Assembly (NCBI GenBank): GCA_963747535.1 | Contig: CAVVFX010000006.1 | Span: 1,426,001-1,490,000, forward strand | DNA: 64,000 bases | Origin: CAVVFX01 sp963747535 | Lineage (GTDB): Bacteria > Acidobacteriota > Terriglobia > Bryobacterales > Bryobacteraceae | Reading direction: 5' to 3' | Part shown: positions 52,599 through 61,993 of the stretch, one piece after another | Position numbering within the stretch: the first letter of the stretch is position 1 | Layout of the letters: every line of letters begins with the position of its first letter | The notes under the pieces: model-generated | The model's input: only the letters and a program-made list of their open reading frames with translations | Databases searched by the model: none | Told to the model about the DNA's origin: nothing | Made by a program: the position numbers and the translations under genes

Positions 52599-54218
52599 CT
52601 ATTCCCAGGCGGCTCGGGACGGCGAAGTTGAGCGTGCATCCTGGCCGGACGGTGGGCTTTGGCGGATCGACTCGCTGAGAACTTCTGGGAGCGTATCAAA
52701 TATTTCATTCAACACGTCTAGTAAAGCAGGCTCTAGGCGTTTCTTTAGCAAAGCTTGTCGAACCAGCGCGGGAAGGATTCTCCATGGAATCCGACCATAT
52801 ACCAACGAAAGCTCAGCCTGAAGATAGCGGATGCCTCTAAGCTGGGTTTCGACTATCTCCCGTTTCGGCTGCCAGCGCTTCTTCATCGATTCCGCAAGCC
52901 CGAGCATGGCGCGTCCGAGCGGAATGAAATCGGATCGGCGTAGCTGTTCGATCGGCTCGCGGCTCTTTTGTTCAATTGCAGTCGCGAGCGCGCTCCCAAG
53001 TGCGTCCCATGCGATATCGACGGAAGCAGGACGCGACCGCCGAAAGCAGGTGTCCGACGCTGGCTGAATCTTTGCTGTTGGCAAGACACGAGAGAATACC
53101 AAATGGAGCCAGGTGCGCTCCCCGTCAGTCTCCCAACTGGACGCGTGCCATTCACGACCGAAAATCTCGAAAGGATCTCGAAAACGAACCTCGCCGGACC
53201 AGCATAGTTGCTTGTCGGGCCATGGCACCTTCAGCTTGGCGTGTTCCGCCGAATAATCGATTCGCAGACGCCCACCGGACTTATAGACGACCGAATGCTG
53301 TTCCCCGCTTTGCAGGGTTTCCGACTCCCACCATCGCCCATCCATCGTCACAAGGATGGAGGCAATCCGTATAGGGACGCGCTTCAGAATTTCCAGGGCC
53401 TGCGCCGCCGCAATCGGAACATGAATTTCTTCGCCTCCCTGGCGCTGCATGAATGAAGCGTGGCAGACCATTTCCCTGAAATCTGGCGGAAGAGTCGACT
53501 CGGCTCCAAGACCAAAGACGGTCGCAGGCATCACGTGTAACGGTGGCGACCAAGTTCGACTGAGCAGAGCCAGTACGACGTCATGCAACACCTCCGCGTC
53601 AGCAGGGTAAACGTAGTGTGGAGAAACGAGCTCGGGTTGAAGGAGCATCTCCAGGGTTTCCGGCGAAAGGCGCTCCCGAACCAGCAGCCGTTCGAGCGCT
53701 CTTCCGACTGCTAGAACCGGAACGTAACCATCCGGTGGGACGCCTGACTCACTCTCATTGACCATTAGACCAGCCACCTCCGCCGATAACCACTCGTTCA
53801 AGAGGCGCGCCACATACGGTACGAGCCACTCCGGGCTTAGATTGGCCCGAAACGGTTCCAATCGCGGAGGCGATGAACCGGGCGTTTTGCCGGTTAGAGG
53901 GCCACCCTGTCGGATCCAGTCCTGGACCCCCATGAGAGCCTCTCGCGAGGGCGCGTTCAGGGGCTCTTCACGGAGGACCTGCTTCAATAGCTCGTGCAGC
54001 TCTTTCCACCACCCCCGCGTATGACCGCCGGCACAAACGGTTTTCAACCAGTAGGAGGCAAGCACCGGGATGGTTTCGGGATACAGACGCCGCCGCATTC
54101 GGGCAAGCAAGGCCTCGAGGTCGCTCTGCGCGCTGGATGACCTCAGCGAAAGCGAGGGAGCGAACACACCACGAACAGGATCTCCTTCGACCCCGGTGTA
54201 GCTGGAGGCCCGTACCAC
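52599..54218 (-). CDS. 539-aa hypothetical protein
   Basis: Not recognised. Visible stretches include LEALLARMRRRLYPETIPVL, WLVPYVARLLNEWLSAEVAG, ERLLVRERLSPETLEMLLQP, GEEIHVPIAAAQALEILKRV and DFIPLGRAMLGLAESMKKRW, with an otherwise helical and partly beta character and no signal peptide or membrane helix. A GTG start is used because no ATG precedes the conserved-looking part; the start is uncertain. The frame is long, uninterrupted and codon use looks normal, so it is likely a real gene of unknown function. Confidence 0.6.
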   Translation of the reverse strand: MVRASSYTGVEGDPVRGVFAPSLSLRSSSAQSDLEALLARMRRRLYPETIPVLASYWLKTVCAGGHTRGWWKELHELLKQVLREEPLNAPSREALMGVQDWIRQGGPLTGKTPGSSPPRLEPFRANLSPEWLVPYVARLLNEWLSAEVAGLMVNESESGVPPDGYVPVLAVGRALERLLVRERLSPETLEMLLQPELVSPHYVYPADAEVLHDVVLALLSRTWSPPLHVMPATVFGLGAESTLPPDFREMVCHASFMQRQGGEEIHVPIAAAQALEILKRVPIRIASILVTMDGRWWESETLQSGEQHSVVYKSGGRLRIDYSAEHAKLKVPWPDKQLCWSGEVRFRDPFEIFGREWHASSWETDGERTWLHLVFSRVLPTAKIQPASDTCFRRSRPASVDIAWDALGSALATAIEQKSREPIEQLRRSDFIPLGRAMLGLAESMKKRWQPKREIVETQLRGIRYLQAELSLVYGRIPWRILPALVRQALLKKRLEPALLDVLNEIFDTLPEVLSESIRQSPPSGQDARSTSPSRAAWE

Positions 54219-55150
54219 GCTCAGTTAGATGGCCACCAGTGCGCCGCCGTTGCATACAGAACCGTATCTCCCGGAATCCAGCGGACCGATTCGCACATCG
54301 TTTACCCCGCCTGGCGACTGGTCTGGGTGGCGGGCCGCTGATGGACCATTCGAAAACCAACCGCGATTCTGACAGAAAGCGTCACCTGTACGCGAGAAAC
54401 TTCTCGGAAGTTGGCCCACCTGAAGTGTCAAGGCTCTGTGCTACTCTCTCGTGCACAGACACAAGCTCAGGAGCACATAAATAGGAGACTAACGACCACA
54501 TGTCACTAAACCTGCGAACTGTTGAATACTTCTACGTCAGAATCGAAGATTCCCGGGAGAGCGGCTCGTTATTTGACGACGCTGGAATCTGACCGGTCTA
54601 CTACGAGCTCTTGGCGGAACGGAATCGACGGCAGCTACCGGCTCGCTAGCGAGATCCACCCGCCCGTCGGCCCCCAGGGTCGCCCTCCGGGCTCGTGCAC
54701 GATGAAGTGTTTGGCGGGTTTTTGCCGCAGGATCAAGTTTTTTGCGGGCGGATGAAGTTTTGTGCTCCAGGATGAAGTCGATTGCCGCAGCGAGGGATGG
54801 GTGAACCCTTCAACCGAGTGAAGGACACCGGCAGTATGCCCTTTGTGCCCCTTCTTATTACGGCATTTGATTCAAGAACGGATCGTTGGAGTCGATGTCC
54901 GTGGGGCTGGTGCCATCTTGACTGGCCAAGACCACGCCCGTGAGAGTCCCGCCCACCACCGAAGCCAAATTGAGCCAGACATGTCGTGATCCTTGAACTG
55001 GACGATGCCCTTGGCCGTGTAAGAAGCATTCTCAACTCAATATGTCCCTGACCATCCTCCTGAACCTGCCCGCAGTTCATATCAACGCGCCCAATGCTAG
55101 GACGTTCATCCGTCGGCGACTTACGTCTCGTGCAATCCGGATCGCGATAT
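54219..55150. other. region of gene scraps
   Basis: Contains no intact gene. A 30-codon frame from an ATG at 54500 (MSLNLRTVEYFYVRIEDSRE, preceded by GGAGA) resembles the start of ACT-like small proteins but stops at once. On the minus strand a short fragment is described separately. The region looks like eroded DNA. Confidence 0.4.
54858..54983 (-). pseudogene. C-terminal fragment of a secreted-type protein
   Basis: A frame without a start reads LNLASVVGGTLTGVVLASQD then GTSPTDIDSNDPFLNQMP and stops. This looks like a tail of a larger protein, perhaps of the Solibacter secreted families, but is too short to name. Confidence 0.35.
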
Positions 55151-55402
55151 TCATTCTGAGGCGAGCGCGGCCGGGATCTCGTGATCAATGAGATAGCGGC
55201 AGTTGAGGATCTTCTCCACCAGATCGAGCGGCGTGTAGTAGTAGTGATTCGACGCTTCATACCCGATCGTGGAGTTGCGCTTCGCGCACCGGTACTGGCG
55301 TCGGGCCAGATCGATCTCCTGCTCGGCGAGGGTGCGCATTCTCACCAGAGCGGGCTTGTCCAAACGCGAGCGTAGGATATAGAACTCCACCTGTTCGGCC
55401 AC
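55151..55402 (-). pseudogene. fragment of an unrecognised protein
   Basis: A frame reads MAEQVEFYILRSRLDKPALV, RMRTLAEQEIDLARRQYRCA and STIGYEASNHYYYTPLDLVE and stops. It resembles the C-terminus of a larger protein that I cannot name. Its start region overlaps the ISAzo13 remnant, so an older insertion probably truncated it. Confidence 0.5.
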
Positions 55403-55416
55403 GCTCTGGAAATGGC

Positions 55417-55607
55417 AGGATACTGTCGACGATCGAGGTAAGCCGAGACAGTGAGGCCGGTTCGGACGCAGGTGTTGCGGATGAAGTTGAGGACTTTGGG
55501 GTAACTGTCAGAGGCTCGGCGGCCCAGTTTTTGGAGATTTCGGAGAATAGGCGGTGCTCGATGGGATTCCATTTGGAAGCGCCGGTAGGGTAATGAGCAA
55601 CGGTTAC
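55417..55607 (-). pseudogene. ISAzo13-family transposase remnant
   Basis: VTVAHYPTGASKWNPIEHRL followed by FSEISKNWAAEPL matches the end of the DDE core of ISAzo13 transposases; after a frameshift at about 55,509 the frame continues DSYPKVLNFIRNTCVRTGLT and VSAYLDRRQYP. No ends are seen. It is distinct from the intact ISAzo13 element upstream. Confidence 0.75.
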
Positions 55608-55767
55608 TGAGCCCAAAGCTGTTGCAGAGTTGGCTTTGAAGTTCGGTTTTCCGGGCACTCCGGTGAGCAATTGGGTCTCATAAGCCTGGTAAGAAGCCCG
55701 GGCAGGCATAGAGTTTTGTGATTTTGTAACACAGTAGTAGCGTTCAGAAAAGAACTGGACCGTTGGG

Positions 55768-55802
55768 CAGCCAATCTTGGCTGCAGCCGCCCTTTAGGCG
55801 GC
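55768..55802. terminator. two tandem hairpins after the TfoX-like gene
   Basis: CAGCCA-ATCT-TGGCTG (55768-55783) and GCCGCC-CTTTA-GGCGGC (55786-55802) lie just downstream of the minus-strand TfoX-like gene. They may block read-through in both directions; no strong T-run is present on the minus strand. Confidence 0.5.
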
Positions 55803-55836
55803 TTTCGCCGCTTGCAGAACAGTCCGTTTATTTGCG

Positions 55837-56292
55837 CTAGCCTTTCGCTTTCCTGACGCTCGCCTTCTTAGACGTAGCCTTTACCGCAGTCACTTTCTTA
55901 TTCTTAGCGACCGTTTTCTTAGTGGGCTTCTTCTGTTTTGGTTGAAGAGTAGCGGCGTATTCGATGGCGCGACTCATCCACTTCTCAAGCTCGGCACGAT
56001 TTTGATGGAGCGGGTCGGACAGAATCACGAAGCCCTTCATCGGCCGTCCGGGCATCGGTGAGAACAGACCGGCGCCATCCATCTTCAGAAAGCTTTTTTG
56101 CTCGGGCTCAGGCAATCGATAAATAATGTTCTCTTTGTGCAGGCCTGCAAAGAGGTTGCCATTCAGAAATAAGCACGGCCACGCGAACATCTTCTTATGT
56201 TCAACCTGCGGCCCGGCAGGCGAAATTTCCTCGAACAGTTGCACCAGTTCGGGCGATGATTTCTCCCAGGTCATTTTCGGGGCGTCTGGCAT
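55837..56292 (-). CDS. TfoX N-terminal domain protein
   Basis: The 151-residue product matches the TfoX-N fold: SPELVQLFEEISPAGPQVEH, KKMFAWPCLFLNGNLFAGLH, KENIIYRLPEPEQKSFLKMD and PMPGRPMKGFVILSDPLHQN. TfoX-N proteins are small, often stand-alone in non-competent bacteria, and of unclear role. The last ~35 residues are a Lys/Ala/Thr-rich tail (KKPTKKTVAKNKKVTAVKAT), which suggests nucleic-acid binding or nucleoid association. It lies 12 bases downstream of the large SGNH-like gene on the same strand and may be co-transcribed with the operon. Confidence 0.85.
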   Translation of the reverse strand: MPDAPKMTWEKSSPELVQLFEEISPAGPQVEHKKMFAWPCLFLNGNLFAGLHKENIIYRLPEPEQKSFLKMDGAGLFSPMPGRPMKGFVILSDPLHQNRAELEKWMSRAIEYAATLQPKQKKPTKKTVAKNKKVTAVKATSKKASVRKAKG

Positions 56293-56304
56293 AATGTCCT
56301 TTCT

Positions 56305-59300
56305 CTACGGGAGCGCGGTGGTCTCGTCCACGGGCTTTGTGTTCACGTTCGAAACGTCGCCGAGTCCGATCTGGATGCCGACATAGGGCGTGGTCGGAGA
56401 AGTGGAGATCTGGACAGCAGCCTGCTGAATGGTTTGCAACCCATCCTTACTCCACACTCCGAACCCCGAAAACGTAACGGTATCAGCATGCCGGTCGTAT
56501 CCGCGATGACCGTTCCCATTAGCTCCCAGGTCTGAGTTTTCAAAGCTTACCCAGGCCAGATTATACATGCGATACGACCCGTTTTGCGCGTGATTCTCGT
56601 ACTCGAAGATGGCTTCGCCGCGCCCGCCGGGCGGAATTCGATATCGATAGGAGAAGGGCTGGCCGGTAGAGGAGGTCGTGTTGCGTACATCGCCTTCCAG
56701 GGGCTCCAGCGTGGCCTCGGAACCCTGAATCGCGCGCACCCACAGGAACGGATCGAGAACGGAATTGGGACCGACGATATAGCCGGTGGCGAGGTTGGGT
56801 TGGGGGAAGGAGAATCCTGCGGGATAAGGCACCCGTACAGTCCCTTGGAACCGGAACACCGGCTGTCCGGAAGCCCCTTTTTCGAAACGCGCGGGGCCGC
56901 GGAAATAGAATGACGACTTGGGAGTGCGCGGTTCCACGCGCAGGAGCGCGAAGATCAGGTCCTGATGAATGAAACCGCGGTGAAGAAGATCAGCCAAGAA
57001 ATGACCACTTGCCAGATCGACCGCGCCGATGGAGACATCGAACGGATCGTCAATGATCTCCAGGTCGTTGAGCGAATAGGAACGCAGCGGAAACTGCAAT
57101 TGCTCATAGTAGCCCTGGGCTCCGGGCGACAAACGTCCAGGGAAAACTTCGGTGATCGGTGAGAGTTCCATGGCTGCGAGCACCCCCCCGGGGTTGATCA
57201 AAGAAACGGCTACGGGCACGCTGTTTCCCGTGCGGCTGCCAAACTGGACCTGCACCCGCCCCATCACGTGGGACCGGCCTTTGGCGGGACCGCCAAGCTG
57301 CGGCACCTCGAGCGTGAACTGGTCTCCGAACGCGCTGTTGTGGGTGTAAATGGTGTATTCCTGCAGGGTGTTGAACGGAATGTCGGGGCAGGCGTTGCCC
57401 GGAATCCTGGTATCCCGGGTGCCGAGGCTGAGATGGGGATGCATGACCGTACCGTTTGCTGGAATCACGGCGAACTGCATTGAAGGTCCGACGAAGTTCA
57501 GGGGCCATAGGATGTTGGGGCCGAGCGGGACGAAGGTCGAGCCGTAGAACAGAAAGTCGAGGTTTCCGTCGTCCCGTTGTTCGAATAAGGCCCAGGCGGA
57601 GCCATACGGTCCGGGGAAGCTCATGGGCTGCTTGGGCCAGGTCGGGTTCACGCTCACTAAAGCCATCAGCGCGCCGCTCATGTATTGCGCGTAGATGGTC
57701 AGATCACTCACCTCGCCGGTCGCAAGATTGAGTGTGCCTCCGGAGATCTGGCCGGGCACTTCGTTCACCCGGTTCTGCTGAAAGGCCATTTTGAATATTC
57801 CGGGTGTCACCAAGACCTCATCGTCGCCGGTGAATCCGCCTTCGAAGCTAACGGTGAAATGGGTCAGATTCTGGACCGGCTCGGTAAACGTGATGCGGAT
57901 GTTACCAGTGAGATGGCTATCCACCATGGCCAGTCCGCCAAACAGATAGTTACCACCGCTGCCCCACTGGATATCGCGCGGGTTCCGTGCATTCACGGCC
58001 CCTATGCCGTCGCCAAAGTAACTGACGGCCTTTGAGAGCGGAAGAACCTGTTCGAGGCTGTCCGGCAAGCGAAGTGGTAGAGCTGGATTCTCCGACCCAC
58101 CCTCCCGGTCGCGATTGCTGTCTATCGCTGGTTGTGGTTCCGTGCCGGCGGATTGCGTCCCATGCTGCTGAAGCATCGCATCGAGCTGGCTGGCCGTCCA
58201 ATCCGGTCCCTGGGCCGGCCGGCATTGGGCAGCGGGATCGTCTCCAATAACCGACTGGACATCGATCGCTGCGAACCCGGCCCCGAAAGTGCCGTTCAGA
58301 TAGTTCAGGATTTCGTTGGCGATCAGGGCGTTTCCTGATGCGCCAGGATAGAAACCGCTGAGTGAGTAAAATCCGCCGAGGTAGTCGGCTGTGAGGGTCT
58401 GCGCTCCTACCCGGACACCGGTCTGACGGACCGCGCTGAAGAAGCCCCCGAGGTCGAAGAAATGCGCTCCGGTGTTCTGGATCCCCTGATTGAGAGCGGC
58501 GACGCGGTTCGAGATGGCTTCCACCCTGTCTGCGGTGAGGACCGCGTCTTGGGTCAGGGCGCCGGTCTGGCGGCCGAAGATCTGGAAGCCGATCTCGTTC
58601 AATCCTGCCAGAGTCAACGTGTCGGTCTCCTGAAGCCCGTACTTATGCGTCAACCAACCAGCGGGCACCTTCAGGATTCGCGCAGCCGTTGACAGCGACG
58701 AGAAGTGAGCGGTATCGAAAGGATCGGGGATCGAGCAGACCAGAACGTCGGCCCCGACGCCTTTCAGGCGGGAAACAATTTCCCTGAATTGATGGGCGAA
58801 ATGGTCCGGGTCGGGAAGACGATTCTCATTCCCGGACACGGCCGCCTCGAGCGCTTCGGTATAACCGAGACAGACGATCGCGAAAGTCGGCTGCCGGTCC
58901 ACGGCATACTCGAGCTGCGTCGGCAGGAATTCGTTGCGTGCAATGGGATGGAGCCCGAGGATCAGGTTGCAAGCGGTCTGTTTGTGATCGTACCTGTGGA
59001 CCAGGGGTGGCTCCGGCCGGCGATGCAGGGCATCGTGCAGTGTGTAGCTCGGGATTGAGAGATTGCCGAGAGGGCGGCTCCGCAACGGCGTGAGCACTGT
59101 GCCTTGCGGCGGCGCGGGAACCCGTACCGTGATTTGCGGCATACCGGGCACGGAGCCGATTCCAGGGGCTTCAAACAGCGGCTGCTCAAGCGTCGCGCCC
59201 ATTTGCTGAGCCATCTGAGCAGCGAAACTGTTGCGCTGGCAGTCCTGGTGGAGCGTAAAGTCGGAGACACCAGCGGCGAGACCTTCGCCGATCACTACGA

Positions 59301-59562
59301 ACGCGCCGGTGTTCAGGCGTCCGGAGTCCACTGCGGCTCGGACGCTGGACCCGGGGTTCGCCGGTGCTTGTCCGTTCACTGCTGTGCCCACGGAGGAGTC
59401 GGCATCGTGAATGCGCCGCAGAGGCTCACTGAGCCTTTCCCGCGCGGCACGAGCTACGACGTCGAACCACTTGGCCGAGTTCTGCGGTTGCATCATCTGG
59501 CGTAGGCCGAATAATGACATCGCCCAGGTAAAGCCGAATGCGGACTTCAAGGTATCGAGCAT
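56305..59562 (-). CDS. SGNH-fold protein with degenerate active site
   Basis: The 1,085-residue product has an SGNH/GDSL-like domain at about 100-420: block I reads AFVVIGEGLAAGVSD (GDSL is replaced by GEGL, no catalytic Ser), the middle block FAIVCLGYTEALEAAV lacks GxND, and the last reads GFYSLSGFYPGASGNALIAN in place of DxxH. It is therefore probably not a hydrolase. The remaining ~600 residues are beta-rich and unrecognised, containing GRSHVMGRVQVQFGSRTGNS. ATG giving MLDTLKSAFGF is chosen, with GGAGG 13 bases upstream; TTG 20 codons earlier is less likely. It follows the patatin gene by 32 bases. Confidence 0.78.
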   Translation of the reverse strand: MLDTLKSAFGFTWAMSLFGLRQMMQPQNSAKWFDVVARAARERLSEPLRRIHDADSSVGTAVNGQAPANPGSSVRAAVDSGRLNTGAFVVIGEGLAAGVSDFTLHQDCQRNSFAAQMAQQMGATLEQPLFEAPGIGSVPGMPQITVRVPAPPQGTVLTPLRSRPLGNLSIPSYTLHDALHRRPEPPLVHRYDHKQTACNLILGLHPIARNEFLPTQLEYAVDRQPTFAIVCLGYTEALEAAVSGNENRLPDPDHFAHQFREIVSRLKGVGADVLVCSIPDPFDTAHFSSLSTAARILKVPAGWLTHKYGLQETDTLTLAGLNEIGFQIFGRQTGALTQDAVLTADRVEAISNRVAALNQGIQNTGAHFFDLGGFFSAVRQTGVRVGAQTLTADYLGGFYSLSGFYPGASGNALIANEILNYLNGTFGAGFAAIDVQSVIGDDPAAQCRPAQGPDWTASQLDAMLQQHGTQSAGTEPQPAIDSNRDREGGSENPALPLRLPDSLEQVLPLSKAVSYFGDGIGAVNARNPRDIQWGSGGNYLFGGLAMVDSHLTGNIRITFTEPVQNLTHFTVSFEGGFTGDDEVLVTPGIFKMAFQQNRVNEVPGQISGGTLNLATGEVSDLTIYAQYMSGALMALVSVNPTWPKQPMSFPGPYGSAWALFEQRDDGNLDFLFYGSTFVPLGPNILWPLNFVGPSMQFAVIPANGTVMHPHLSLGTRDTRIPGNACPDIPFNTLQEYTIYTHNSAFGDQFTLEVPQLGGPAKGRSHVMGRVQVQFGSRTGNSVPVAVSLINPGGVLAAMELSPITEVFPGRLSPGAQGYYEQLQFPLRSYSLNDLEIIDDPFDVSIGAVDLASGHFLADLLHRGFIHQDLIFALLRVEPRTPKSSFYFRGPARFEKGASGQPVFRFQGTVRVPYPAGFSFPQPNLATGYIVGPNSVLDPFLWVRAIQGSEATLEPLEGDVRNTTSSTGQPFSYRYRIPPGGRGEAIFEYENHAQNGSYRMYNLAWVSFENSDLGANGNGHRGYDRHADTVTFSGFGVWSKDGLQTIQQAAVQISTSPTTPYVGIQIGLGDVSNVNTKPVDETTALP

Positions 59563-59594
59563 AGATTGATCCAGGACCTCCAGGCCAGGATGGG

Positions 59595-60692
59595 CTACAG
59601 TAGGCAACCCATCTCGTCGCAATTATGATGAATGGCGTCCCCGTAGCCGAGTGATATCAGACGAGTGATCTGCTCCATATCGAAACTTAACCAGAGAAGG
59701 GTTCCCCCCAGTGACCGGCGCGGGAAATACTTGTGAACCACAAGCTTCTTCGTACCAGCCCGGCGTTTGCCCGCGGCGATATTCTGATTGATCCGCTCTG
59801 CCACCCGGAGGTCCCTGCTGGTCATCGAGAACAGCGCGATCGCGATCATGCGATAGAGCGTATCCAGGGTGTTGGAGACAGGAGGTATCTTGATATCGGA
59901 TAGCTCCGGATCGAGATAGACAATGTGCACGACGTCAGCGCCGGCCTTGATTGCGGGGCTGAGCGGCGTATTCGAAGCGATACCTCCGTCGACATAGAGA
60001 GAGTCGCCCATCTGGACGGGCGGAAAGACTCCGGGAATCGAACCGGAGGCGACGACGATGTCGTGGCCTTTCTCATCGGTCATATCGTCATTCTTGAAGA
60101 TCTCGAGATCGCCGGTGTTCCAGTTGGTGGCTGCGATACGGAGTTCGATCCGGCTCGCGCGGATGGCGGCAAGGTCGACGGTCTTTCGCACCAGGTGCGC
60201 GTACGGTTCCGTTGAAGCGATAGTGCTGATGTCCAACGTTTCGAGCACACGCTTTTCGATGCCGCCATGGACCTCCACGAACCGTATGCTACGCCGCAGG
60301 ATATCCGTCGTAAAGAAGACTGTGTCTCTAGCCAGATCGACGAAAGGGCGGAAGGGACCCGCGGCGAGACACCGCGGATCCAGAACGCGGGGATTGAGCC
60401 GGAGCCGTAACGCGCCGGCACCACAATTCGCTGGAGAGTCGGCAATCGAGTCAATCCAGACACTTTCGATAAGTTCTACCGCGTCCTGGACGTTGGAGCG
60501 CGACAGGAGCAGCGCGGCATTGAAGGCGCCAGCGGACGTGCCGCTGACGACATCGGGGTGGAAGGGTATGAAGTTAGTGGCGGGCGATTTTCCATCACAA
60601 AGGGCTCGCAGCACCCCGACTTCATAGGCCCCGTATCCGCCTCCGCCTGAGAGTACGACCGCAGTCTTCTGGGCCGGCTGAGGGGTGGTCAT
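59595..60692 (-). CDS. patatin-like phospholipase
   Basis: The 365-residue protein has all patatin signatures: the oxyanion loop VVLSGGGGYGAYEVGVLRAL, the nucleophile elbow VVSGTSAGAFNAAL (GTSAG) and the catalytic Asp in DSLYVDGGIASNTPL (DGG). Patatins hydrolyse acyl chains of phospholipids or glycolipids. No signal peptide is visible. The start overlaps the stop of the upstream gene by four bases (ATGA), so it is translationally coupled within the operon. Confidence 0.9.
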   Translation of the reverse strand: MTTPQPAQKTAVVLSGGGGYGAYEVGVLRALCDGKSPATNFIPFHPDVVSGTSAGAFNAALLLSRSNVQDAVELIESVWIDSIADSPANCGAGALRLRLNPRVLDPRCLAAGPFRPFVDLARDTVFFTTDILRRSIRFVEVHGGIEKRVLETLDISTIASTEPYAHLVRKTVDLAAIRASRIELRIAATNWNTGDLEIFKNDDMTDEKGHDIVVASGSIPGVFPPVQMGDSLYVDGGIASNTPLSPAIKAGADVVHIVYLDPELSDIKIPPVSNTLDTLYRMIAIALFSMTSRDLRVAERINQNIAAGKRRAGTKKLVVHKYFPRRSLGGTLLWLSFDMEQITRLISLGYGDAIHHNCDEMGCLL

Positions 60693-61993
60693 ACGGCCTT
60701 TCCCTGAACCACCCAGTCAGGCAGGTTCTGTTCGTCCGTCCAGTCAGGAATCTGCCGCCAGGTCAGCAGTGAGCCGACCACAGTTTGGTAGTGTTGTGTG
60801 AAGTGCTGTAACAGAAAATCTTTCTCGAGCTGTTCGCGGGAGACGCAGTAATTCCTGGCGGCGAGACCGCCCGTCGCGGCATTGGCTAAGGTGATGTAGG
60901 CGTAAACAGGGTCGAATCCCGGCAGCGGCACGCTGGAAAATGCCTGCTTGACCGGCCCGAAGAGACGAGAGGCCATACCGAAAGAAAGGGCGTCGGCGAT
61001 ACGGAAACTCCAGGTGACTGGGTTGATATCGACGTTCGATACCGCCGTCGGACGGTTCGCTACGAAAATCATGCGGACGGTCACCTGGCCATTGTCGAGA
61101 ATTCGGAAGTGAATCATCTCAATAGCGGCGTCGAATTCACCCGGGCCATATGCGAGGAGGCCGCGGGTTGGCTTCTTGATGAAGGCATAGCCGACACCAT
61201 AGCAGCCAAGAAGACCTGGCTCCGAGGCTTCCTGATCCAGGATGAAGTCGCCGCTGAGGATGAGGTAGCTTTCCTCGTTGAGTCCGAAGACCAGTTCAGG
61301 TCCGGCCGGACCGACGGGCTTGACGTGCAGGGCGAAGTCGAAGATGCGGACCTTGACGATCAGCCATTCGTACGTGGAGCCGATCTCGCGCAGGTCGACA
61401 ATACGGGACTGCATGTCATCGGGGAAGCGGCCGACTTCGCCCGTGCTGCGCAGCTTATAGAAGAGCTGGCTGAAACCGAAGCCCTGGGTTACGGTGTCGG
61501 CGCGGGTACACCAACTGAGCTGCGGAAAAGACACAGGTGGCTGCTGATGCTCGGGATCGACGAAAGCTTCGGGCGCGCGAAAATCCGCCACGCGCATGAA
61601 GTACCGCAAGGCAAAAGCGCGCAACTGGTCGCGCAGCCACTCGGTAGCCGGCCGCTGGTAGTCGGGTGGGACGCGGGGCTGGTCGTAGAACATCTCCTGC
61701 ATGTTGCCCATTACATCCATGGGCTGATCTGCGACGGTAGCCCTGCCAAAGAAGCCGGAACTGGTATCCGGCCGATTGAATGTGCGGGAAAGCTCGAATT
61801 TGTCGGAGTAACCGCCGTCCCTTTCGGCTTGCTCCCACCAGCGCTTCAGGTCCAGTCCGTACGACAGGAAGCGCTCGGCGCTGGCCAGCACTGCCGCTTC
61901 TTCCGCCGCGGTGCCGGCGGAGTCCGACTGGTTGCGGCTGAAGCGATGTAGAGCGCGGCTGAGTACGGCGTCCACGGTATGGTCTACGGACAT
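60689..61993 (-). CDS. 434-aa hypothetical operon protein
   Basis: Not recognised by name. It starts MSVDHTVDAVLSRALHRFSR, with GGAGAG eight bases upstream, and has WWEQAERDGGYSDKFELSRT, FDFALHVKPVGPAGPELVFG, LNEESYLILSGDFILDQEAS and PGFDPVYAYITLANAATGGL as visible blocks; it is mixed alpha/beta without a signal peptide or membrane helix. It overlaps the upstream gene by 10 bases and the patatin gene by four, which supports a shared function with them. A longer frame upstream is rejected because it overlaps the neighbour extensively. Confidence 0.7.
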   Translation of the reverse strand: MSVDHTVDAVLSRALHRFSRNQSDSAGTAAEEAAVLASAERFLSYGLDLKRWWEQAERDGGYSDKFELSRTFNRPDTSSGFFGRATVADQPMDVMGNMQEMFYDQPRVPPDYQRPATEWLRDQLRAFALRYFMRVADFRAPEAFVDPEHQQPPVSFPQLSWCTRADTVTQGFGFSQLFYKLRSTGEVGRFPDDMQSRIVDLREIGSTYEWLIVKVRIFDFALHVKPVGPAGPELVFGLNEESYLILSGDFILDQEASEPGLLGCYGVGYAFIKKPTRGLLAYGPGEFDAAIEMIHFRILDNGQVTVRMIFVANRPTAVSNVDINPVTWSFRIADALSFGMASRLFGPVKQAFSSVPLPGFDPVYAYITLANAATGGLAARNYCVSREQLEKDFLLQHFTQHYQTVVGSLLTWRQIPDWTDEQNLPDWVVQGKAV

